DNA of 51,689 nucleotides, from contig NZ_JAGRPU010000041.1 of assembly GCF_024606225.1 (NCBI RefSeq), positions 1 to 51,689 of the forward strand, read 5' to 3'. Every line of letters starts with the position of its first letter. The stretch's first letter is position 1. Shown one piece after another: positions 46,215 through 51,689 of this stretch. This stretch comes from Endozoicomonas sp. ISHI1 (lineage in GTDB: Bacteria > Pseudomonadota > Gammaproteobacteria > Pseudomonadales > Endozoicomonadaceae). The notes below the pieces were generated by a model. That model was not told the DNA's origin and did no database searches. It worked only from the letters and a program-made list of their open reading frames with translations. The translations under genes and the position numbers were made by a program.

Positions 46215-49200
46215 TTATTTGGGTAGCTTCAAGGGTCTGCTTGATTGTGAGTGATTTCTCTCATCGTAAACAGATGCTTTCTTATTATTATCGCCCTTTT
46301 GCCACTTGTAGAAGGCACCAAAAGTGTAGAAGTAAGGAATACTTTCTGCATGGGAGAATGACCATTTAGGTACATTGTCCCTGAAGTATTTTTCCCAGCC
46401 ATGCTCGTACATCTTCATGGTGCGATCACGATCCTCACGGAACTGCAGATAATTTTCCTGTCGGGACCAGCCATACAGTGTGTTGTTTGCTATAACACGG
46501 CTTGCATATTCTTCATCGGTTTCACTGAAGCCCTGAGGCAAAGTGATAGCGGTACGTTGCAAATACTCATTCTTCCTTTCACCCACGCCCCGCCAGCGAT
46601 TAATTTTGTCAAGACTGCGGCCCAGAGGTCCGCCCAGCCATTGAGTGAGCATCTTGTTGTCGTTCATGAAGAAGTCGAAAGTGAGACTCGACGCCAGAGC
46701 GAATCCGAAGGTTTGAGCATAGGTAAACCCGGATAACAGACCGTGGGCGTATGCTCCGACAGTGGTTACCGGTCCCAGCACCATTCCGGCCGTGGCAGAG
46801 GCCAGGGTTTTGACTTTTTCTGGTGTGATTCTGTGTAGCAGGGGTACCTGAACCCCTTGTCCGGAAGCCATGGATTTCACCATTTCGGGCACCAGACGGG
46901 AGATGCTGCGATACATCCGGGGGTTGGCATTGTACTGTCTGGCAAACAGCAGAGAGCCGGTTTTCAGCAGAATGACTGAGGAAGCGGCCTTACCCAATGG
47001 CATTACAAGACCGCCGATCTCAGAGAAACCTTCAATTCTTCCGTGGTAGGCATATTGCCTGGTTCGGTCAAGATCCACACCATAGCGCTCCATCCAGTGC
47101 TGGAAAGGTATGATCATCCTGTGCATGTAATCGCCCCTGTTGGTCAGATCCAGAAGATAGAGGTGATGCATGTTTGTGAGGGATAGCCTGACAGCCTGCC
47201 AGACGGTATGGGTCGTCAGCAGAGGTTTGAAGCTGGAGAAGAACCAGGTGACCGCTTGTACCAGAAAGGCTGAAGGTTTGACCCAGTAATCATTGAGCTG
47301 ATGCTCAACCGCTGCGGTCTGAGCCTGCATCAAGGTGTCATGGATAGCCTTGATCAGCTCAGATTCAGACACGCCAGCGGCGTTAGCATAAGGTGCCATA
47401 GTATCCTGAACATTGGCCAGGAATGCTGCCGTCCTGCGGCCGTTATTAAAGGCAATATCATCAAGGACGTAGTTGGCGATGACCGCAGCTGCGTACTCTT
47501 TCATGCCAGCAACAGACACTTTCATAGCCGCCGGGGCAGTCACAGCAGGAAAAATATGCAGAATGAATTCCCCGGCACCCCTGTTGGACAGCGTCCGGAG
47601 AGCGGCCTTGAAGTGAGTCAACTTGACGCTGTGTTTGTAGCCAAGGAAGTGTTCAAATTCATTCACTGTCTGATAGTCATCAATTCCTCTGACGGCCTCT
47701 ATGTAGTTCCAAAGTTCAACCTTGCTGATCAGGCCTTCTTGCAGCAGAGTTATGATCCTGTTACCGCTGGCAGAACGGGTAGCGAAGTATTCCCGGAAGC
47801 TTTTCAGAGTCGGTTCATCCCCGATTAAGCGAATCGCTGATTTGCCCATGCCGAAAATTTCTTTGTCGTATTCTTCAGCCCCGGATCCCATCTCATTTCT
47901 GGCCCTGTGCACTAGTGTCTGGATTTCTTGCAGAGGGCAGGGCTCGTCGAGGTATTCAGGGAAGATTGTCTTCAGGTCCCTGAAGATTTGCACGATTCGA
48001 CTGGTCTGATCAAACGACAGTTTGTCTCCAACCTGTACATGCAAGCGCAACGATGCAAATTCATCGTCAAAATCGTAAGTCGGAAGGTCGGGTATTGCCT
48101 TACCGTGCATTACGGCTAATTCGGCCAGACCATTTGCGACTTGCAGGGCCTGTCGTTTGAGAGGGTGCTGCTGTGCGTATAGGTGGATAGCGTACAAAAC
48201 TTCTGCCTGTTCCGGCGTGTACTGGAAGGAACCACCTTTATTTTCGACCTCTTCCCCGGTAGCCTTCAGGGCTGGTTTGTCAGTGGCTACCTCTTCCCCG
48301 GTAGCCTCCAGGGATGGTTTGTCAGTGGCTACCTCTTCCCCGGTAGCCTCCAGGGATGGTTTGTCAGTGGCTACCTCTTCCCCGGTAGCCTCCAGGGCTG
48401 GTTTGTCAGTGGCTACCTCTGGTTCAGGAATGTATCGGGGTTCAGATCCCCGGGCGATTTGTCGGTCAAGCTCATTCTCAATGGCGGCAATACGCTCATC
48501 AACGTATGGCCGACCCGCCATATCAACGCCTCTATCCAGCCACCGGAGTTTTGCTTCAATGAGCCCGATCTTATCCTCCTCATTGAAACAACGCTCGCAG
48601 TTAATGTTGAGTTGACGAGCAATTTTATTGTTTCTCTCTCTTCTGAAATCTTTACTGCCATGGATGTCGTTTGCTTCTTTGTCTAATGCCTGAATTTTGC
48701 TTTTTAGGGCATTCTTCTGGTGCTTCAGGCTGGTACCTTTGTCAAATTCTACTTTCAGAACTAAAGCCAGTTCTGCAACTGTATCCTTGCCTCTTTCTTT
48801 AGCAGCAGGGTTTTCACTCTTGTCGATGTTCAGCTCGTTTTCTACAGCTTCAAGCATCCTTTCCTGTTGTCTTAAAACACGCGCATCCGGTAGCGGGTCG
48901 TCGACATAAAGGTCAAGAAAATCTCGAAGGTTCCAGGCTCTTGCTTTCTCGTCGTTGCTCCACTCCATGTCTATTTTCCAGATGAAAGCTTCCATCTCAC
49001 GAAGCATGTATTCCGGGATTTCACAGTCAAATATATGGCGAACTCTGTTAAGTCTTGTTACTTTGTTATCCTCTTTGTTAACTTCGATTTCTAATATTTC
49101 TTCTACTCTTTCCAGTGTATCCAGAGCCTCCTGTTCTGCCTCTTCTATGGCTTTTGTTGCGTATGAGTGAATGTTCTCAGAAATGGCGTTACGACGATGA

Positions 49201-51017
49201 TACACATCGTCCTTGCTATTGAGTCCATCCATCTTTAGGGCTTTTTCCACTGCAGTCAGTTTCTCAAGTACTTCAGGCATGGTTTCGGGGTGGGCTGGTC
49301 TTCGATCAATTTCTTCTTCCGAACCTGCAATTGTCTCAGGTTGTTGACGCTGACCTTGTTCCCGGTCAGTGATTGATATAAGTTTTTGAGCAAGTTCCGA
49401 CATTCTCAAGCTTTGCCTGATACTTTGAGAGGCTGATGCCAGTGTGTGCTCTGTCAATTCATTTTGCTTTGCGAGCAATGCCTCTGTTGTCCTGAGGTTC
49501 TCTAACTGGTTTTCTATCTCCAGTAGCTGCCCGACAAAGTCGCCGATCACTTTGGCCACAAAGCCCTCGTTCTGGCCGGAAGAATCATCAAAAGGATCAT
49601 TAAAATCACCGCCATACGGATTGGTGCGAAAGGGCGCAACTTCGTGAATAGTCTGAACAAGGTGCCGGTTAGTCAGGAAATTTCTAAGAACAGGTTTGAA
49701 GCCGAAGTGTCTTAACAGTTGAATATGCAGCCAGGTTGGCGTGATGTACTGCGAAGTGAAACTGACGTGTGTCATTGTGAATTCGACTTCATCTGCTCCA
49801 TCTGAAGTAGCACTGGCCAATGCCTGCTGAAGATTTTCAAAGAATGCAAGCTCTACTACCTTATCATCGTATTCTTCACCGATGTCGAGTCCGGCATCGT
49901 GCTTTGCAGATAAACCCTCCAGTATCGTCATCTGCCTGCTTCGAATGATGTACCGGTAGCTTTTGACTTTGTCTTTTTTAACCTTTGCCGTGTACTTATG
50001 ATCATAACCGATATGCCCCTCCCAGACGTCACGGAGCCCTTCAACGAGAGCGATATCGGTGGGGTTCTGTTTCTGACCACGGAAAACAATAATATCTCCC
50101 GGAGTCTCAGTCACTTCCAGTTTTGGATAACCAGCAGGTACAGCATAAGCCTGGGTCTCATCCTCGACGTGTACAACATAGCCGACGGGTTGATGGTATG
50201 ACAAAAAATCCTCCAGAGCTCCCCGTTGTAGATCTTTCCCGAGAACATGAACCCGGGTATAGGCAGAGGTGGCCGCTGCGAAAAGCGCATCATCATTGAC
50301 AAAAAGCGATTGACCCAGTCGCTTTAACTCAGGAGGCTGATCACCTGCTGCGATAAAACGCATGAAAGTGCGCCCGTTCACTTCAACCTTGTCTACCTCA
50401 AGGGTGGCAAGGGCAACATAGCTATCGGCTCCGCCAAGCTTTCCTGCTATTTTATTCGCACCTTTCAGCACTCCCACCAGATTAACGGGGCTGGCCATTC
50501 CAGTAAACGGTTCTAATGTCCAGGTGTCTCCTGATTGAGCGCAAACAGTCTCAATTGAATCCTGATGGGTCATACTGTCTCTGACTTCGATAAGCAGTTT
50601 CTCTTCTGCAAGGTTATGGGTAAACCTGAAGACCCCTTCATTACCTACCTTCAGGACTTTGGTGTACTTCAGAGCAACGTCATTCTCGTCTGTTTCAAAC
50701 TGATCAACACTGGAAACGCCACCCTCGATGCCAGAAAGGACGTCTGTGAAGCCTTCAGAAGGAATGTCATAGCCTGCTCTGACTTCGGTCTGGTCAGGAT
50801 AGGTAGTGGTAAAGGATTTAGGTATTGGCTGCGAGTCATCATCCAGAGTTGGCTTAACGATGACCTCGCTCTGGGTAAACTCTACCTGTTCATTGCCCGA
50901 AATATCGACAGATTTTGTCTGCAGCTTGCGATCGGCCAGTGCGTCTGTAGCCATGATGGAGGAGCTGATGGCAACTGCTACTGCAAGGCTTAATGCATTG
51001 GGGCGGGCATGTGTCAT
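46215..51017 (-). CDS. Copy 8: shortest complete paralog, 1600 aa, unknown function
   Basis: The frame is open to 51068 (GTG), but I start at 51017 (MTHARPN), where the signal peptide (1-28, TDALA) aligns with the family. The N-terminal domain is very close to copy 7. V1 is nearly absent: the PEVL block appears at about 574, with no WDD or NEND unit. C2 ends near 857 with an altered motif (ARGSEPRYIPEPEVATDKP). V2 is reduced to about 70 residues, nearly all of it a 14-residue repeat (EVATDKPALEATGE, four units) that joins C2 directly to GGSFQYTPEQAEVL. The C-terminal domain is complete, with its hydrophobic stretch at about 1402-1452. The long basic tail ends SSRPLKLPK. Copy 8 shows which parts the family keeps when the middle is lost: signal peptide, N-domain, C2 and C-domain. 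Function is unknown. Confidence 0.95.
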   Translation of the reverse strand: MTHARPNALSLAVAVAISSSIMATDALADRKLQTKSVDISGNEQVEFTQSEVIVKPTLDDDSQPIPKSFTTTYPDQTEVRAGYDIPSEGFTDVLSGIEGGVSSVDQFETDENDVALKYTKVLKVGNEGVFRFTHNLAEEKLLIEVRDSMTHQDSIETVCAQSGDTWTLEPFTGMASPVNLVGVLKGANKIAGKLGGADSYVALATLEVDKVEVNGRTFMRFIAAGDQPPELKRLGQSLFVNDDALFAAATSAYTRVHVLGKDLQRGALEDFLSYHQPVGYVVHVEDETQAYAVPAGYPKLEVTETPGDIIVFRGQKQNPTDIALVEGLRDVWEGHIGYDHKYTAKVKKDKVKSYRYIIRSRQMTILEGLSAKHDAGLDIGEEYDDKVVELAFFENLQQALASATSDGADEVEFTMTHVSFTSQYITPTWLHIQLLRHFGFKPVLRNFLTNRHLVQTIHEVAPFRTNPYGGDFNDPFDDSSGQNEGFVAKVIGDFVGQLLEIENQLENLRTTEALLAKQNELTEHTLASASQSIRQSLRMSELAQKLISITDREQGQRQQPETIAGSEEEIDRRPAHPETMPEVLEKLTAVEKALKMDGLNSKDDVYHRRNAISENIHSYATKAIEEAEQEALDTLERVEEILEIEVNKEDNKVTRLNRVRHIFDCEIPEYMLREMEAFIWKIDMEWSNDEKARAWNLRDFLDLYVDDPLPDARVLRQQERMLEAVENELNIDKSENPAAKERGKDTVAELALVLKVEFDKGTSLKHQKNALKSKIQALDKEANDIHGSKDFRRERNNKIARQLNINCERCFNEEDKIGLIEAKLRWLDRGVDMAGRPYVDERIAAIENELDRQIARGSEPRYIPEPEVATDKPALEATGEEVATDKPSLEATGEEVATDKPSLEATGEEVATDKPALKATGEEVENKGGSFQYTPEQAEVLYAIHLYAQQHPLKRQALQVANGLAELAVMHGKAIPDLPTYDFDDEFASLRLHVQVGDKLSFDQTSRIVQIFRDLKTIFPEYLDEPCPLQEIQTLVHRARNEMGSGAEEYDKEIFGMGKSAIRLIGDEPTLKSFREYFATRSASGNRIITLLQEGLISKVELWNYIEAVRGIDDYQTVNEFEHFLGYKHSVKLTHFKAALRTLSNRGAGEFILHIFPAVTAPAAMKVSVAGMKEYAAAVIANYVLDDIAFNNGRRTAAFLANVQDTMAPYANAAGVSESELIKAIHDTLMQAQTAAVEHQLNDYWVKPSAFLVQAVTWFFSSFKPLLTTHTVWQAVRLSLTNMHHLYLLDLTNRGDYMHRMIIPFQHWMERYGVDLDRTRQYAYHGRIEGFSEIGGLVMPLGKAASSVILLKTGSLLFARQYNANPRMYRSISRLVPEMVKSMASGQGVQVPLLHRITPEKVKTLASATAGMVLGPVTTVGAYAHGLLSGFTYAQTFGFALASSLTFDFFMNDNKMLTQWLGGPLGRSLDKINRWRGVGERKNEYLQRTAITLPQGFSETDEEYASRVIANNTLYGWSRQENYLQFREDRDRTMKMYEHGWEKYFRDNVPKWSFSHAESIPYFYTFGAFYKWQKGDNNKKASVYDERNHSQSSRPLKLPK
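48249..48416. repeat. 42-bp in-frame minisatellite in copy 8
   Basis: Four consecutive 42-bp units (48249-48290, 48291-48332, 48333-48374, 48375-48416) differ at only a few bases. Each encodes a 14-residue unit of the type EVATDKPALEATGE. Their near identity suggests recent expansion. They stand where the other copies have V2. Confidence 0.95.
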
Positions 51018-51128
51018 GGTATTACCTCGAGGCTGGGTATTTTTATTACTGTGAAAAGCGATTGCCACACCGGGGGAGGAAGCGACTTATTAATCGCTTA
51101 CGGCTGTCAATTGCTTATCTGAGTAGCT
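51018..51128 (-). promoter_or_regulatory. Leader and ribosome binding site of copy 8
   Basis: The leader resembles that of copy 7. The mini-frame begins GTG (VAIAFHSNKNTQP), lacks the usual TGA (CGA instead) and continues into the main gene. The Shine-Dalgarno is CGAGG, seven bases before the ATG. AAGCGA and TCGCTT form a 6-bp inverted repeat near 51080-51100 that is also present in shorter form in the leaders of copies 4 and 7. Confidence 0.5.
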
Positions 51129-51382
51129 TCAAGGCTTTTCTACCGGAGCAGTCTCTGTGGGCTCAGAAGGAAAGGTTACACTTGACGCCAGCACTGGTGT
51201 TTCATTAGTCAACTGTCTGGTAATCATGTTAGTTGTTTGTTGCGTGATTAATTCACCATAGCTTTCCTACTTGTCCCACTTCTCATCAGCTTTAATTTGG
51301 TCGCCAGAGATGGCAGTCAAAAAGCTTGATTGATGGAGATTCCTCTTGTCATTAACAGGCGTTTTCTACTATCGCCCTGCTG
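51129..51382 (-). other. Gap between copies 8 and 9 with a possible decayed coding tail
   Basis: Relative to the 7/8 gap, about 180 bp extra lies here (roughly 51138-51320). On the minus strand one frame reads protein-like text (SSFLTAISGDQIKADEKWDK), a single TAG at 51267-51269, then 45 more codons (beginning ESYGELITQQ, ending PTETAPVEKP) to a TGA at 51129-51131. It is out of frame with copy 9. It could be a decayed C-terminal tail of copy 9 or a chance open frame. No start codon or ribosome site was found. Confidence 0.25.
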
Positions 51383-51689
51383 CTACTCGTGGAAGGCACC
51401 AAAAGTGTAGAAGTAAGGAATACTTTCTGCATGGGAAAAAGACCATTTGGGCATAATTTCCCTGAAATATTTCTCCCAGCCATTTTCATACGTTGCCATG
51501 GTGCGATCACGTCGTTCACGGAACTGAAGATAATGCTCGTTCCGGGTCCAGCCATACATCGCGTTGTTGGCTTTAACACGGTTTGCATAGTCTTCATCGG
51601 TTTCACCATAGTGTTGAGGCGAAGCAATAGCTGTACGTTTCACATATTTATCTTGCGTTTCCCCCACGCCTGTCCAGCGATTAATCTGG
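51383..51689 (-). CDS. Copy 9: C-terminal end of a further paralog (partial, runs off the window)
   Basis: About 102 codons align without gaps to the C-termini of copies 1-8: GETQDKYVKRTAIASPQ, then NEHYLQFRERRDRTM and KWSFSHAESIPYFYTFGAF. The form YFYTFGAF is shared with copy 8. The protein stops at FHE with TAG, exactly where copy 8 has TGG (Trp) in FYKWQKGDN. The codons after the stop still resemble the copy 8 tail (QQGDSRK against QKGDNNK), so a G-to-A change probably shortened the tail. The gene start lies outside the window, so the array continues to the right. Confidence 0.9.
   Translation of the reverse strand, partial: QINRWTGVGETQDKYVKRTAIASPQHYGETDEDYANRVKANNAMYGWTRNEHYLQFRERRDRTMATYENGWEKYFREIMPKWSFSHAESIPYFYTFGAFHE

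Noticed and set aside
48249-48416. CRISPR-like repeats
   Set aside because: The units are contiguous without spacers and are in frame within a coding sequence.
46215-51017. Copy 8 as a pseudogene because it is much shorter
   Set aside because: The frame, signal peptide, N-domain, C2 and C-domain are all intact and the shortening falls exactly in the two variable zones.
244-51689. Known giant toxin families (Tc, RHS, RTX) as identity of the array
   Set aside because: No RHS YD repeats, no glycine-rich nonapeptides for calcium binding and no recognisable TcA motifs were seen. A Sec signal peptide also differs from RTX export.

Overview
The window is almost wholly one thing: a head-to-tail array of giant paralogous genes, all on the minus strand. 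There are eight complete genes of 1600-2380 codons and the 3' end of a ninth at the right edge. I number them copy 1 (leftmost, last in the direction of transcription) to copy 9 (rightmost, partial). Coding sequence fills about 97% of the window and I found no frameshift or internal stop in the eight complete copies. I recognise no described protein family in them. I see no rRNA, tRNA, CRISPR array or transposase.

The organism looks like a Gram-negative bacterium, probably a gammaproteobacterium. The reasons are Sec-type signal peptides of the form RPNALSLAVAVAIS...ALA, GAGG Shine-Dalgarno sites, and an estimated GC content in the mid-40s percent. A large-genome, host-associated marine lineage such as Endozoicomonadaceae would fit, but that is a guess.

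Each copy has the same plan: a 28-residue signal peptide; a conserved N-terminal domain to about residue 480; variable zone V1 (about 90-660 residues of coiled coil and degenerate repeat units); a constant segment C2 (about 300 residues, ending near a PKPRFALDR-type motif); variable zone V2 (about 70-325 residues); and a conserved C-terminal domain of about 670-690 residues. The C-terminal domain holds a strongly hydrophobic stretch of about 50 residues and ends in an aromatic-rich tail. Much of the middle can be read as one highly diverged helical unit repeated many times. Copies differ in unit number and carry private in-frame minisatellites.

Layout: positions 1-81 look like the 3' end of an unrelated plus-strand gene, followed by a weak terminator. 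A minus-strand hairpin at 168-205 closes the array. Copies 1-9 then follow, separated by 88-365 bp. Each complete copy is preceded by a conserved leader of about 80 nt containing the ribosome binding site. A second terminator-like hairpin lies after copy 3 (12500-12537), so copies 9 to 3 and copies 2 to 1 may be separate transcripts. Promoter-like elements with a palindrome recur between copies 2/3, 3/4 and 4/5.

The pattern of conserved ends, variable centres and mosaic similarity between copies suggests a family of exported, possibly membrane-inserting proteins that diversifies by duplication, recombination between copies and repeat slippage. The function is unknown. Host interaction, adhesion, toxin activity and surface variation are all possible, and no secretion partner or enzyme lies in the window to decide between them.
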